DNA from: Magnetococcales bacterium
GTDB lineage: Bacteria > Pseudomonadota > Magnetococcia > Magnetococcales > JADFYX01
Assembly (NCBI GenBank): GCA_002753565.1
Contig: PEAM01000007.1
Span: 71,389 to 135,388, forward strand
Reading direction: 5' to 3'
Length of the DNA stretch: 64,000 bases
Both the position numbers and the translations under genes were made by a program. Below are positions 36,570-46,652 of the stretch, piece after piece (position 1 is the first letter of the stretch; each line of letters starts with the position of its first letter). The notes beneath the pieces are model-generated. The model did not search any database. It was given only the letters and a program-made list of their open reading frames with translations, and was not told the DNA's origin.

Positions 36570-37183
36570 TTTTTTTCTTGAACCTGATCTAACAAAGTAA
36601 TTTTCTGACGGATGATCTCCTTGAGCCACGAAAACTGGACCGGCTTCTGCAACACCATCACATCCTCAGGAATCCCCCCTTTTGCCTGAATATCTCTTGC
36701 CTCTAAAATGGTGATAACGATAAGATGAATGGACTGCATCTCCACATCTTTTCTCAACTCCTTGATCATACGAAACCCGTCCAGATCGGGCATGACCAAA
36801 TCGGTAATGATCATATCTGGCCGCCTTTTAGCGACCTGAATGAGGGCTTCGACACCGCTGGCTGCCGTGTCGACCTGCATGGCAAACTCCCACTTGCGCA
36901 GATGCATCTTGTAGGTCATCGCCATTCTGGGGTCATCTTCAACCACCAGAAGATGGAAAGGGGCTGAATGATCTCTCTTCTCAGGTTTGCCAACCCGCTG
37001 GTCCAGGAGAGAGAGCACCGATTTTTTCAGAATGCGGCGATGACCACCCGGTGTTCTCCATGCATCTAACAGCCCCTTTTCCACCCATTGGTGAATCGTC
37101 TGAACGGCCACCCCGAGCATATTGGCCGTCTGGCTTACGGTAAGAACCGGCTCATCTCCCGGTTTTGTCAATGGAGGCTTCAT
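36566..37183 (-). CDS. HTH (MerR/excisionase-type) DNA-binding protein with receiver domain
   Basis: About 205 residues from the ATG at 37183 (a TTG at 37204 would add seven). An excisionase/MerR-like winged HTH comes first (LTVSQTANMLGVAVQTIHQW, then TPGGHRRI), followed by a receiver with VVEDDPRM, the phosphoacceptor Asp in MIITDLVMPDLDG, and a KPVQ lysine. The HTH-first order is the reverse of most response regulators. It is the first gene of the minus-strand signalling operon and directly overlaps a hybrid kinase, its likely partner. TAGAG repeats just upstream may be autoregulatory sites. Confidence 0.82.
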   Translation of the reverse strand: MKPPLTKPGDEPVLTVSQTANMLGVAVQTIHQWVEKGLLDAWRTPGGHRRILKKSVLSLLDQRVGKPEKRDHSAPFHLLVVEDDPRMAMTYKMHLRKWEFAMQVDTAASGVEALIQVAKRRPDMIITDLVMPDLDGFRMIKELRKDVEMQSIHLIVITILEARDIQAKGGIPEDVMVLQKPVQFSWLKEIIRQKITLLDQVQEKK

Positions 37184-37215
37184 GTTCTTTAAAAAACGAT
37201 CCAATCGCCCTTAAA

Positions 37216-37240
37216 TAGAGTTAATAGAGTTTTGGTAGAG
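37216..37240 (+). repeat. three TAGAG units upstream of the HTH-receiver gene
   Basis: TAGAG occurs at 37216-37220, 37225-37229 and 37236-37240, two of them as AATAGAG. They start 33 bases upstream of the HTH-receiver ATG. The third continues as TAGAGCTTTAT, like the sequence at 24496-24506 beside the CheB-CheR gene. The rest of 37205-37576 holds no convincing gene; an 11-codon ORF (37282-37317) follows AAGGAGG and may be a leader or chance. Confidence 0.4.
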
Positions 37241-37576
37241 CTTTATGATATTCAGGAGACTATAAGGAGGTCTAAAAAAAAATGCAAGTCGCTCTGTTCC
37301 AACCCTTCCAACTCTGAGGTAGAGTGAGAGGGTTGGTCTGGGTATCATGGGGAACCCCAAGGCTTGCAATCCGGCCCCCTTAACAGCGCCATCGGCCAAA
37401 AAAGAGCCCCGACAAAAACTTTTTTTTAACACGCCACTATCAAGCTCTAAGAACCCCTCTCCCTCTTCAAACTGAAAGAGAGACGGCACACTCCCTTTGC
37501 AATTCTCCACCGGCATACCTATCTGACTAATCAAGCGTACCATCGTTATTGATTTGGATGTTTTTGGAGAAAAACC

Positions 37577-40150
37577 ATGCAAGAGGATACCCTGACCACC
37601 AAAACCCGTGAAGCCTTCCAACAGGCTCTGGGGATAGCTGCACGTCATACCCATCAACAACTGGAACCAGAACATCTTCTGTCGGCTTTTTTGGATCAAC
37701 GGGATGGGCTGGTTCGTCTGATTTTAGAAAAAATGGGGCTATCCATAGAGCGTATAGCCTCGGAACTGAGTCACGTTTTAAGCCGGTTTCCCAAGGTTGA
37801 AGGGGCCGGAGCCAATCAGGTAATGGTCTCTCGACGTCTTCATGGCATACTGGCCGTAGCTGAGCAGATTAAAAAAGAGTGGCGAGATGAGTATGTCTCT
37901 ACCGAACATATTCTGCTGGCCATGAGTCGGGAAAAAGGGGGGGATGTCGCTCGAATCCTCACCGCTTCCGGGGCCAGCGACAGCAAGATTTCTGAAGCGG
38001 CCCAAGCCATACGCGGCAGCCAGCGCATTACCACACCCGACCCGGAAGGGGGGTTTCAGGCCCTGGAGAAATATTCCCGCGACCTGACCGCTCTGGCGAG
38101 AGAGGGCAAGTTGGACCCGGTCATTGGTCGGGATGAGGAGATTCGCCGGACCATGCAGGTTCTCTCTCGCCGCACCAAGAACAACCCTGTCTTAATCGGA
38201 GAACCGGGGGTAGGCAAGACCGCCATCGTCGAAGGTCTGGCTCTGAGGGTGGTACGGGGAGATGTGCCGGACTCCCTGAAAAACATCCGCTTTGCCGCCC
38301 TGGATATGGGCGCCTTGATTGCGGGCGCAAAATATCGTGGTGAGTTTGAGGAGCGTCTCAAAGCCCTTCTGCGGGAGGTAGAGGAGGCATCGGGCCGCAT
38401 CATTCTGTTTATTGATGAGATGCACACCCTGGTCGGAGCGGGAAGAACCGATGGGGCGATGGATGCCTCCAACCTGCTCAAACCGGCCTTGGCCCGAGGC
38501 GATCTTCACTGCGTAGGCGCCACCACCCTGGACGAATACCGCAAACATGTGGAGAAAGATCCAGCTCTGGAGCGGCGTTTCCAACCGATCATCATACGGG
38601 AACCGGGTGTGGAAGATGCCATCTCCATTCTGCGAGGTATTAAAGATAAGTATGAGATGCACCACGGGGTCCGAATCAAAGACCAGGCTATCCTTGCGGC
38701 GGTGACCCTTTCTCACCGCTATATTGCCGACCGGTTTTTGCCGGACAAAGCCATCGACCTCATGGATGAAGCCGCCGCCAGAACTCGCATGGAGGTGACC
38801 TCCAAGCCCCAGGAGATTGACGATATCGACCGTAAAATCCTACAACTGGAGATTGAAGCCGCCGCTCTGTCCAAAGAGAGCGATGACGGTTCTCAGAAAC
38901 GGTTGAAGAGTGTAGAAAAGGAGTTGGCAGACCTGAAAGAGAAGTCTTCGGCCTTAACAGCCAGATGGTTGATGGAAAAAGAGGCTATCGAGGGAAGAAG
39001 CAAACGTAAAGAGGCGCTGGAACAGGCTCGGATGGCCTTGGCCAATGCCGAACAAAAGGGTGACTTTTCCGAGGCAGGAAAGCTGAAATATGGGCTGATT
39101 CCCGAACTGGAAGAGGCTCTGCGCCAGGATGGAGAGGGACGGGAAGATGGACTGCTCAGGGAAGAGGTGGGCGAGGAGGATATTGCTGCCATTGTCGCTC
39201 GCTGGACAGGGGTTCCGGTGGCACGGATGTTGGAAGGAGAGAAGGCCAAACTGCTGGCAATGGAAGAGAGGCTGGCCAAACGGGTCGTAGGCCAAGAGAT
39301 GGCCTTGCAAGCGGTTTCCAAAGCGGTCAGACGGGCCCGCGCTGGCCTTGGCGACCCCAACCGGCCCATTGGCAGCTTTCTGTTTTTGGGGCCGACAGGG
39401 GTTGGCAAAACCGAACTCACCAAAGCTTTAGCGGCGTTTCTCTTTGATGATGAACAGGCCATGGTACGCCTGGATATGTCGGAATATATGGAGAAACACT
39501 CCGTTGCTCGCCTGGTGGGGGCCCCTCCGGGGTATGTGGGCTACGAAGAGGGAGGACAGTTGACAGAGGCGGTTCGTCGCCGTCCCTATAGTGTGGTTTT
39601 GTTGGATGAGATTGAAAAAGCCCATCTGGAGGTGTTCAACCTGCTTTTGCAGGTGATGGATGAAGGACGCCTCACTGACAGCCAGGGCCGTACGGTTGAC
39701 TTCAGAAACACGGTGGTCATCATGACCTCCAACATCGGCTCCGACGCATCAAGCACCGATAAAGAGACCGATCAAGCAGCCATACACGCCCGTATGATGA
39801 AGGCCTTGCGTGGCTATTTCCGCCCGGAATTTCTCAACCGGCTGGATGAGTTTATTGTTTTCAACGCACTGACCCGTCACGACATGGACTCCATTGTCGA
39901 GATTCAGCTTGGCTATCTCAGAAAGCTCCTTGCCGCCCGTCAGGTCACGTTGGATATCAGCCAAGAGGCCCTCTCTCTATTGGCTGATGAAGGGTTTGAC
40001 CCGGAGTTTGGTGCCCGACCGTTAAAACGGGTCATACAGCGCCGTGTCCAAGATCCGTTGGCCGAAGCCATCTTGTCTGGAACCCTCAAAGAGGGGGGGG
40101 TTGCCCATGTAAACCGTTTAGAAGGAAACGGACTGGGTTTGACCTTTTAG
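37577..40150 (+). CDS. clpB: ATP-dependent disaggregase ClpB
   Basis: 857 residues, the usual ClpB length. The N-terminal Clp repeat domain is at about 1-145. AAA-1 has Walker A GEPGVGKT near 207-214 and Walker [10 protein letters not shown]. The middle coiled-coil domain, about 405-520, marks ClpB as opposed to ClpA. AAA-2 has GPTGVGKTE near 605 and [11 protein letters not shown]. It lacks a ClpP-binding loop. It resolves aggregates with DnaK. GGAG lies about seven bases before the ATG. No clear heat-shock sigma promoter was found in the preceding gap. Confidence 0.96.
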   Translation: MQEDTLTTKTREAFQQALGIAARHTHQQLEPEHLLSAFLDQRDGLVRLILEKMGLSIERIASELSHVLSRFPKVEGAGANQVMVSRRLHGILAVAEQIKKEWRDEYVSTEHILLAMSREKGGDVARILTASGASDSKISEAAQAIRGSQRITTPDPEGGFQALEKYSRDLTALAREGKLDPVIGRDEEIRRTMQVLSRRTKNNPVLIGEPGVGKTAIVEGLALRVVRGDVPDSLKNIRFAALDMGALIAGAKYRGEFEERLKALLREVEEASGRIILFIDEMHTLVGAGRTDGAMDASNLLKPALARGDLHCVGATTLDEYRKHVEKDPALERRFQPIIIREPGVEDAISILRGIKDKYEMHHGVRIKDQAILAAVTLSHRYIADRFLPDKAIDLMDEAAARTRMEVTSKPQEIDDIDRKILQLEIEAAALSKESDDGSQKRLKSVEKELADLKEKSSALTARWLMEKEAIEGRSKRKEALEQARMALANAEQKGDFSEAGKLKYGLIPELEEALRQDGEGREDGLLREEVGEEDIAAIVARWTGVPVARMLEGEKAKLLAMEERLAKRVVGQEMALQAVSKAVRRARAGLGDPNRPIGSFLFLGPTGVGKTELTKALAAFLFDDEQAMVRLDMSEYMEKHSVARLVGAPPGYVGYEEGGQLTEAVRRRPYSVVLLDEIEKAHLEVFNLLLQVMDEGRLTDSQGRTVDFRNTVVIMTSNIGSDASSTDKETDQAAIHARMMKALRGYFRPEFLNRLDEFIVFNALTRHDMDSIVEIQLGYLRKLLAARQVTLDISQEALSLLADEGFDPEFGARPLKRVIQRRVQDPLAEAILSGTLKEGGVAHVNRLEGNGLGLTF

Positions 40151-40200
40151 CCTGGAAACGGCAGGTGGGCGCGCATGAATGGCACAAGATATTGGTTTAG

Positions 40201-40908
40201 CTACTGTTCACAGATAAACTGGTAGCCAACACCATGCACAGTCACCAGTATTTTCGGCTCTTTGGGGGTGGATTCCAATTTTCTGCGCAGACGGTTGACC
40301 ATCACGTCGATGGTGCGATCATTGGGCATCCACTCCCGACTGCTGACCGCTTCCAGGAGTTGATTTCGTGAGAAAACCTTACCCGGATGTTGGGTAAAGG
40401 CAGAGAGGAGCAAAAATTCACCGTTGGTTAGGTGAACCACCTCACCATTGGGGTCGGTCAGGCGGCGCTGTTCGGTATTGAGATCCCAACCGTGAAAGCG
40501 GTAATTGAGTGTCTCGTCCTGTGGTTTGGTACCAATTTGGCTGGTTCGGCGCAGCAGGTTTTTAACCCGGACCAAGAGTTCCCGCTCATTGAATGGCTTG
40601 GTAACATAATCATCCGCCCCCAGCTCCAGGCCGATGATACGGTCGATATCCTCTCTTCGGGCCGTAACCAGAATAATACCGATATCCGATTGATAACGCA
40701 GATTTTTGGTCAGTGAAAAACCATCTTCTCCTGGAAGGTTGACATCCAGAAGAACCAGATCGATGCTGGACTCAGCAAGCACATCCCACATCTGCTGACC
40801 ATTGATTGCCTCGGAAACCAGATACCCAGATTTTTCGAAGTAGGCGGTTAACAGGCTCCGTGTGACAGGATCATCTTCGACAATCAATATGTTTTGTTTT
40901 TGTTCCAT
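40201..40908 (-). CDS. OmpR-family response regulator (TorR/ArcA-like)
   Basis: About 235 residues from ATG 40908; the TTG at 40920 would add four. The receiver has NILIVEDDPVTR, phosphoacceptor D55 in VLLDVNLPGEDG, VTAR and KPFNERE. The C-terminal winged helix is of OmpR type, with RRLTDPNGEVVHLTNGEF and RTIDVMVNRLRRKLE. The receiver sequence is closest to the TorR/ArcA type. No histidine kinase is adjacent, so it is an orphan here. It converges with clpB with 50 bases between. Confidence 0.88.
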   Translation of the reverse strand: MEQKQNILIVEDDPVTRSLLTAYFEKSGYLVSEAINGQQMWDVLAESSIDLVLLDVNLPGEDGFSLTKNLRYQSDIGIILVTARREDIDRIIGLELGADDYVTKPFNERELLVRVKNLLRRTSQIGTKPQDETLNYRFHGWDLNTEQRRLTDPNGEVVHLTNGEFLLLSAFTQHPGKVFSRNQLLEAVSSREWMPNDRTIDVMVNRLRRKLESTPKEPKILVTVHGVGYQFICEQ

Positions 40909-41211
40909 GTCGCCAGTCAATTTTGAAAGGGTAAAGGGCTTGGCAAATCATCGACAACAAACCAAGGGTTAAGCTTCCCGACTTTAAAAAATGGAAGCAA
41001 AATTAAACCGACAAGCTCTCCTTTCAGAACTGAAAACAGCAGGACCGACTCTTGGCCCTTTCAGTTTCTGGCACCCCCATGCCATCCTACTCTCAAAAGG
41101 TTTAAGTATAATTCATTATTCCGAAAAGACAAGAGTCGATTAGAGGTATCTTTGTTTCCTTTTTTTTCATAGAGAAAAAACCTCTGAACACGCATGATAT
41201 ACGCTTTGGTA

Positions 41212-41240
41212 TTGACAGACCCGAGCAAACTATTTTATCC
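41212..41240 (+). promoter_or_regulatory. possible sigma70-like promoter for the TPR lipoprotein gene
   Basis: A perfect TTGACA is at 41212-41217. The -10 is poor: TTATCC after a 17-base spacer or TTTTAT after 15. It lies about 100 bases before the lipoprotein ATG. The rest of 40909-41342 holds nothing I can call. Confidence 0.35.
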
Positions 41241-41342
41241 ACTATGGGCGAATAAAACCTAACACGTTGCAAAGCCCTGCCCACCCTCCGTTTTGGGCCG
41301 CCAAACCATGGCAGATGTTGGAGGGGAGAGAGGAGAAGACCC

Positions 41343-42119
41343 ATGAACAGATCTCTGCTTTCCACCTTATTCCTGGCTTTTTTCCTGTTGTCTGGCTGTT
41401 CCTCTACGTCCAAACTCAAGGAAAAAGGGCTTAACGCCACCGCCTTCGAGGAGGCGCGAAAAGGGTTGCGTCATGCCACACTGGGAGAGCCAACCAAAGC
41501 GGTAGAACATTTTTCCAACGCCGCAAAAAGTCCCAACCTCTCTCCATCTCAGCGGGCTAAAATTCTCAACAATCGTGGCGTTGCCCATAAAAATGCCAAG
41601 GCCTACGCCTTGGCAGAAGCTGATTTTACTCAGGCCCTCAGCCTCTCTGAAGAGGGAGCAGCCCGAGCCAGACATAACCGAGGTATTGTCCGTTTTATCC
41701 AAGGAGACTATCTGGGAGCGGCCCGAGATCTGGAAAAATTCCTGGCCGCCGGAAAACTCCCCTCCCCCTACCCCTATTTATGGCTCTACATTGCCTTGGA
41801 ACGGGGCGGAGAAGAGGGTAAAAAACTGTTGAGCCAAGAGCGTGAACGCCTCTCCCAAATGGCGTGGCCGGGGGTACTGGCAGACTATTTATTAACCCAC
41901 AAAGGGGAGGAAGATCTTCTGGGGGCAAGTGAAGTGGTCGATATCGAGCAGTCCCAGGAGAACCGCTGCGACCTCTACTTTTTTCTGGGTGAGGCCGCCC
42001 TCATCGCGGGCAACCAACTGGAGGCAATCTCTTGGCTGAATAGAGCCATCAACACTAAGATGACCCATCTGAATGAATTTAAAGCAGCCGAGGCTGAACT
42101 AAGCCGGTTGGCTCAATAG
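41343..42119 (+). CDS. TPR-containing lipoprotein
   Basis: 258 residues with a lipoprotein signal peptide; the lipobox is LLSGC near residues 15-19, so the mature protein starts at Cys and is probably in the outer membrane or periplasm. Three or more TPR-like helical repeats follow (AEKHFSNAAK-type, NNRGVAHKNAKAYALAEADF, RHNRGIVRFIQGDYLGAARD). The Shine-Dalgarno GGAG lies before the ATG. It converges with the HspQ/CopD-like pair. Similar TPR lipoproteins serve as adaptors for secretion, pili or envelope assembly; no specific partner is visible. Confidence 0.82.
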   Translation: MNRSLLSTLFLAFFLLSGCSSTSKLKEKGLNATAFEEARKGLRHATLGEPTKAVEHFSNAAKSPNLSPSQRAKILNNRGVAHKNAKAYALAEADFTQALSLSEEGAARARHNRGIVRFIQGDYLGAARDLEKFLAAGKLPSPYPYLWLYIALERGGEEGKKLLSQERERLSQMAWPGVLADYLLTHKGEEDLLGASEVVDIEQSQENRCDLYFFLGEAALIAGNQLEAISWLNRAINTKMTHLNEFKAAEAELSRLAQ

Positions 42120-42133
42120 CGCCTGCAACGGCT

Positions 42134-42451
42134 TCAGTGTAGGGCTATCCGTCGGTGGTACAGTCCCTCTGCGAAGGATTGGAAATATTTATATAGATGG
42201 GGGTTTTTTACCGGCTCTTGGGATTCGTCGATGCGAAGGTTGCGCTCGGCTACATAGCTTTCGCTCTTACTGTCATGGACCAAAATCTGATACCACGGCT
42301 GATCTTTGGGTGGCCGGGTGCGAGCCATACGGTCATACCAGGCCATATCCTTCTGGTAGGAGGGGTCGACATCGACGATGACCCCCCGATAGTCGAACAG
42401 ATTGTGGCAGACCACTTGACCTACATAAAATTTAGAGACAGAAACAGACAT
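42134..42451 (-). CDS. hspQ: HspQ/YccV-like heat-shock protein
   Basis: 105 residues from the ATG at 42451. The longer open frame upstream is the out-of-frame shadow of the CopD-like gene. It matches the YccV/HspQ (hemimethylated-DNA-binding fold) family: KFYVGQVVCHNLFDYRGVIV near the start, then PWYQILVHD and YVAERNL. In E. coli HspQ is a specificity factor for Lon. It follows the CopD-like gene after 11 bases and is probably co-transcribed. The window also has ClpB and HtpG. Confidence 0.88.
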   Translation of the reverse strand: MSVSVSKFYVGQVVCHNLFDYRGVIVDVDPSYQKDMAWYDRMARTRPPKDQPWYQILVHDSKSESYVAERNLRIDESQEPVKNPHLYKYFQSFAEGLYHRRIALH

Positions 42452-42462
42452 TTCAACCCAAC

Positions 42463-42930
42463 CTAGTACCAAAATCGTCCTGCAACAGCGACAACTGTCG
42501 TAATCAACCCCAAAAACAGATTGATGGTGACAAGGGTGCGGATTTTCAGCATGAACATACCCGCCTCGGGAAACAGCGCCTCTTTCTCCCGAATTTTCAT
42601 CTGCTTGAACGGGCCAAAATAGACCATAAAAAAGAGCAGGATCATCAGCCAACCGATACCCTGCATCAGATGGATATGCAGCCCCAGCCCCTCCATACCG
42701 CCGTAGTAGGCAAAGACCAGCCAATATCCACTCACGGGAAGAGCAATGACAGCCACCCAAACCATCCGCATAAAACGATTCAAAACCTGGGTCCAGAGTT
42801 TGATCCGCTCAGGCAGGGGAAGCGCCTCGGCAGAGGGGCGGAGAACAAAATGGGCAAAAAACATTCCGCCTACCCAGACCAGTGCAGCAAGAAAATGGAT
42901 GGTCAACAATAGAGACACAATACCCCTCAC
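42463..42930 (-). CDS. CopD-like four-helix membrane protein
   Basis: 155 residues with four predicted membrane helices (about 3-24, 50-75, 80-105 and 130-152). The first carries histidines in LTIHFLAALVWVGGMFFAHF, a pattern of the CopD/DUF2269 superfamily of putative copper or heme membrane proteins. GTG start at 42930 with AGGA five bases upstream. It is first in a two-gene unit with hspQ. The role is uncertain. Confidence 0.72.
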   Translation of the reverse strand: MRGIVSLLLTIHFLAALVWVGGMFFAHFVLRPSAEALPLPERIKLWTQVLNRFMRMVWVAVIALPVSGYWLVFAYYGGMEGLGLHIHLMQGIGWLMILLFFMVYFGPFKQMKIREKEALFPEAGMFMLKIRTLVTINLFLGLITTVVAVAGRFWY

Positions 42931-43128
42931 TTTTTCCTAGAGTCCTGTTTACTGCCTGCAGGATACCACCCTCCCGGCCTTTTTGCTACCCGTTGGTGAG
43001 GGAGGGATGCCAGCACCGAGAACAGGCTATTCATCCAATAATAGATTGAAAGCAGCCATGAGAGCAGGTACGCTGAAGAGCGCCTTTAGGCAGGCTCTCT
43101 TCTACCCCTCTTTTATTTGATAAAGGTC

Positions 43129-44361
43129 ATGTCCGAACACAACTTGCTACCCGATCCCCTGATGTTGACCAATCCACTCCACCAGCAGCAGATCCGTCTA
43201 GGGGCAGACCGTTGGCTTGCTGCGGGGCTGAGCTATCCACAACTCATCGACCAAGAGCAGCAGCAGAGCAAAAACCGGGATCACTACCCCTTCGCCGCCC
43301 AACTGGCCCTTAAACTGGCTCGCTCCAGACAGTTTCTTGCGCACATGGAGCAGCCCCTCCATCTATCGGTGGTCTTCGCCATCTATAAAGAGCATACCCG
43401 CATTCTCAGCCGCGATGAACACCCCCACGGGGAGGATTTTCTGCGGGAGAAAATTCGACAGATGCAGTGGCTCTGCCGGGATCTTCCCCTCATCACCTGG
43501 GATATGATTGTCGTTGACGACGGCTGCCCGGAGGGGAGCGGTGTGTTGGCAGAGCAGACTCTTGCCAACCATCCCCGTCGCAAGGGGGTAGAGGTGCTGT
43601 TTTTACAGCAGGCCATTCAGCAGCGCCACCCAGCCATTCAGCCTCTCACCTCAACAGAGCAGAGCCGTAAAGGGGGCGCGGTAACCCTGGGTATGTGGCA
43701 AGCGGCTCAACGCCCCCATCCCAACTCGATCATCCTGTTTACCGATGCCGACCTCTCCACCGACCTGGGGCAGTGCGGTCTGCTGGTTGAAGGAATTGTG
43801 GAGGGAAAAGGCGATGCTGCCATCGGTTCCCGGCGGGAACCCTGCTCTATTGTCATCAAGGGAGGCCAACGCAACCATCGGGGCAAACTGTTTATCTATC
43901 TCTGGAAACGACTGCTTCCCAATCTGTCGGAAATAATCGATACCCAGTGTGGTTTCAAGGCGTTCAAAGCCTCAACGGCCCGCTTGATACTGGACGACCT
44001 CCAAGAGAAACAATTTGCCTTCGATATCGAACTGCTCCTAAAAACCGAACTCAACCGCCCCGGCTCCATCGAAAAAATTCCCATCGCCTGGTTTGATAGC
44101 GAAGCGGCATCAACCACCACCGATCTACAGCCCTATCTTCCCATGTTACGCAGTATTGTCGGCTTTTACCGGCGCTATCTCCCCCCGCAACCGGAAGCCG
44201 AAGGGTTTGCCCAACTCATCGATCAACTGGATGAGACCACCTGGCATCAACTGCTCTCTCACATGCCCGCAGAGATCAGCCAAAGGGAGCCTGCCCTGTT
44301 CAACCACTCCCAAGGCCTGACTGCCAACGATCTGGCTAAAGCGGCCGGTCTGTCATTGTAA
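43129..44361 (+). CDS. family 2 glycosyltransferase
   Basis: About 410 residues from ATG 43129 with AAAGG just upstream; TTG 43117 is less likely. The GT2 fold is clear: LHLSVVFAIYKEH strand, VVDDGCPEGS for nucleotide binding, SRKGGAVTLGMWQA, the DxD-like FTDADLSTD, and IDTQCGFKAFK, a pattern shared with dolichyl-phosphate-type transferases. There are no membrane helices. It probably adds sugars to a lipid carrier or other acceptor; the substrate is unknown. It ends at a strong shared terminator facing htpG. Confidence 0.82.
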   Translation: MSEHNLLPDPLMLTNPLHQQQIRLGADRWLAAGLSYPQLIDQEQQQSKNRDHYPFAAQLALKLARSRQFLAHMEQPLHLSVVFAIYKEHTRILSRDEHPHGEDFLREKIRQMQWLCRDLPLITWDMIVVDDGCPEGSGVLAEQTLANHPRRKGVEVLFLQQAIQQRHPAIQPLTSTEQSRKGGAVTLGMWQAAQRPHPNSIILFTDADLSTDLGQCGLLVEGIVEGKGDAAIGSRREPCSIVIKGGQRNHRGKLFIYLWKRLLPNLSEIIDTQCGFKAFKASTARLILDDLQEKQFAFDIELLLKTELNRPGSIEKIPIAWFDSEAASTTTDLQPYLPMLRSIVGFYRRYLPPQPEAEGFAQLIDQLDETTWHQLLSHMPAEISQREPALFNHSQGLTANDLAKAAGLSL

Positions 44362-44363
44362 TA

Positions 44364-44401
44364 AAAAAAGGCTGGAAACAGAGTCGTTCCCAGCCTTTTT
44401 T
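44364..44401. terminator. bidirectional intrinsic terminator
   Basis: AAAAAAGGCTGGAAAC (44364-44379) pairs with GTTCCCAGCCTTTTTT (44386-44401) with one A-C mismatch, a six-base loop, and T-runs on both strands. It serves the convergent glycosyltransferase and htpG genes. Confidence 0.9.
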
Positions 44402-44425
44402 GGTCATTGCACAACCGGATACCGT

Positions 44426-46375
44426 TTAGGAAGAGATCTCCAGTAACAGATTGTTGAGACGTTTGACAAAGTTACTGGGGTCTTCCAACTGCCCCCCTTC
44501 ACTCAATAGAGCCTGATCGTGAAGAATCTGGCTGAGATCGGCAAACCGTTTTTCGTCGGTCTCATCATTGAGACGCAGCACCAAGGGGTGGGTGGGGTTG
44601 AGTTCCAGAATCCGCTGGGTGGCTCCAACCTGTTGTCCCGCCTCCTTCATGATGCGTTCCATGGTGGCGCTCATATCATGCTCGCCCCCCACCAAACAGG
44701 CCGGAGAGTCAGTCAGACGGTTGGTGATGCGAACCTCCTTCACCCGTTCGTCTAAGGCTTTTTTTACCCGCTCTACCAAGCCTTTAAAGTCATTCTCAAC
44801 CTTCTCCCGATCTTTCTTCTCCTCTTCATCCTCCAACTTGCCCAGATCCAACCCCCCTTTAGCAACAGATTGCAGGGGTTTGCCGTCAAATTCGGTCAGG
44901 TGGGAGGTGAGCCATTCGTCAACCCGGTCGGAGAGAAGCAGAACTTCGATCCCCTTCTTCTTGAAAACCTCCAGATGGGGGCTGTTTTTGGCGGCTGCAT
45001 AGCTCTCCCCCGAGACATAATAGATCTTCTCCTGCTCGGGTTTCATGCGGGAGACATAGCTCTCCAAAGAGACAGTCTGGCTATCCGACTCGCTCTGGGT
45101 GGTGGCAAAACGCAACAGATTGGCAATGCGATCCTTGTTGGAGAAATCCTCGATAATCCCCTCTTTAAGAACCAAGCCAAAGGCGTTCCAGAATTTTTGA
45201 TATTTTTCGGCCTCATTTTTAGCCAGATCTTCAAGCAGGGCAAACACCTTGCCGACAGCCCCCTTTTTGATTCCCTCTACCATGGGGTTGTTCTGCAAAA
45301 TTTCTCGGGAGACGTTCAGTGGCAGGTCGGAGGAGTCGATCACACCGCGAACAAAGCGCAGGAAGCGTGGCATCAGCTCCTTGGCACCCTCCATGATGAA
45401 GACCCGACGGGTGTAGAGTTTTACACCATTTTTTGCATCCCGATCCCACAGATCGAAGGGGGCATTTTCTGGAATATAGAGCAGAATCGTATACTCCTGG
45501 GTCCCCTCCAAACGGGCATGGATATGGGCCAGGGGGTCGGCAAAGTCGTGTCCGACATGTTTGTAGAACTCGTTATACTCCTCATCGGTGATTTCACTCT
45601 TGGAGCGACTCCACAGTGCAGAGGCCCGGTTGACCTTCTCCCACTCCGGTACTTTGGCCTCTTTCTCTTCCTCAGGCACCTCTTCACTCCCCTCCTCCTC
45701 TTCGGTTTTGGGCATCTGAGGCATCTCTTGCTTGAGCATCATGATGGGCCAGGAGACATGGTCTGAAAATTTACGGACCACGGAGCGCAGACGGTAATCT
45801 TCTAAAAACTCTTTCTGGTCTTCTTTGATGTGCAGAGTGATCTCTGTGCCTCGCTGCTCCTTTTCCACCTCTTCCAGGGTGTACTCCCCATCTCCGGCGG
45901 ACTCCCAACAGACAGCCTGGTTTTTTTCTGCGCCAGCCCGGCGGGTGATCAGGGTTACCTTGTCGGAGACAATGAAGGAGGAGTAAAACCCGACACCAAA
46001 CTGGCCAATCAGGTTGGAGTCTTTGGCCTGGTCACCGGTAAGAGATTTTAAAAACTCCTTGGTGCCAGACTTGGCGATGGTACCAATGTTGCCAACCACC
46101 TCCTCTCGGCTCATGCCAATTCCGTTGTCGGATATGGTCAGGGTGCCCGCTTCGGGGTCAGCGGTAATCCGTATGGAGAGATCGGCATCACCTTCGTACA
46201 GATCATTGTTGGAGAGTGCCTCAAAACGCAATTTATCCGCCGCATCAGAGGCATTGGAGATTAATTCACGGAGAAAAATTTCCTTGTTGCTGTATAGGGA
46301 GTGAATCATCAGGTCCAACAACTGCCGAACCTCTGTTTGAAACACCCGTGTCTCTTTTTGTTCTTCCTGACTCAT
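44426..46375 (-). CDS. htpG: molecular chaperone HtpG (Hsp90)
   Basis: 649 residues from ATG 46375. The six-residue longer start at 46393 has no Shine-Dalgarno, while GAGGT lies upstream of 46375. The N-terminal GHKL ATPase has the [21 protein letters not shown] and [11 protein letters not shown] motifs. A middle domain with an acidic Glu-rich insert (about 215-240) and a C-terminal dimerisation domain follow. Length is slightly above the E. coli protein because of that insert. It is an ATP-dependent cytosolic chaperone. Confidence 0.96.
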   Translation of the reverse strand: MSQEEQKETRVFQTEVRQLLDLMIHSLYSNKEIFLRELISNASDAADKLRFEALSNNDLYEGDADLSIRITADPEAGTLTISDNGIGMSREEVVGNIGTIAKSGTKEFLKSLTGDQAKDSNLIGQFGVGFYSSFIVSDKVTLITRRAGAEKNQAVCWESAGDGEYTLEEVEKEQRGTEITLHIKEDQKEFLEDYRLRSVVRKFSDHVSWPIMMLKQEMPQMPKTEEEEGSEEVPEEEKEAKVPEWEKVNRASALWSRSKSEITDEEYNEFYKHVGHDFADPLAHIHARLEGTQEYTILLYIPENAPFDLWDRDAKNGVKLYTRRVFIMEGAKELMPRFLRFVRGVIDSSDLPLNVSREILQNNPMVEGIKKGAVGKVFALLEDLAKNEAEKYQKFWNAFGLVLKEGIIEDFSNKDRIANLLRFATTQSESDSQTVSLESYVSRMKPEQEKIYYVSGESYAAAKNSPHLEVFKKKGIEVLLLSDRVDEWLTSHLTEFDGKPLQSVAKGGLDLGKLEDEEEKKDREKVENDFKGLVERVKKALDERVKEVRITNRLTDSPACLVGGEHDMSATMERIMKEAGQQVGATQRILELNPTHPLVLRLNDETDEKRFADLSQILHDQALLSEGGQLEDPSNFVKRLNNLLLEISS

Positions 46376-46652
46376 GGTATTCGCTAACCTCATAGATTAA
46401 TATTTTACGAAACAAAAAAATCTTCCTCGGCTAGATATGGTCATTAAAAACCAATCTGCAACTTTTTTTTAAAAAAAACCGGATACCAGCCGTTTCCAGC
46501 TTTGAAGCGCTGTGGCAACGTGATTCCCTCGCGCTTTTCCTACCCTTCACAAAAAAACCCTCAATCAGCCAATAAAAAGGTGTTCTGCAGAAGAAAATAG
46601 CTTATGAATAGAAGCTCTATCTTGATTTTAGAACAAAAAGGAACCCACGCTT

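Noticed and set aside
37211-37699. 162-codon minus-strand ORF covering the gap before clpB
   Set aside because: It begins inside the clpB coding region on the opposite strand, has no recognisable family or ribosome binding site, and its composition looks like chance.
42452-42760. N-terminal extension of HspQ to 208 residues
   Set aside because: The extra part is out-of-frame reading of the CopD-like gene; HspQ proteins are about 105 residues.
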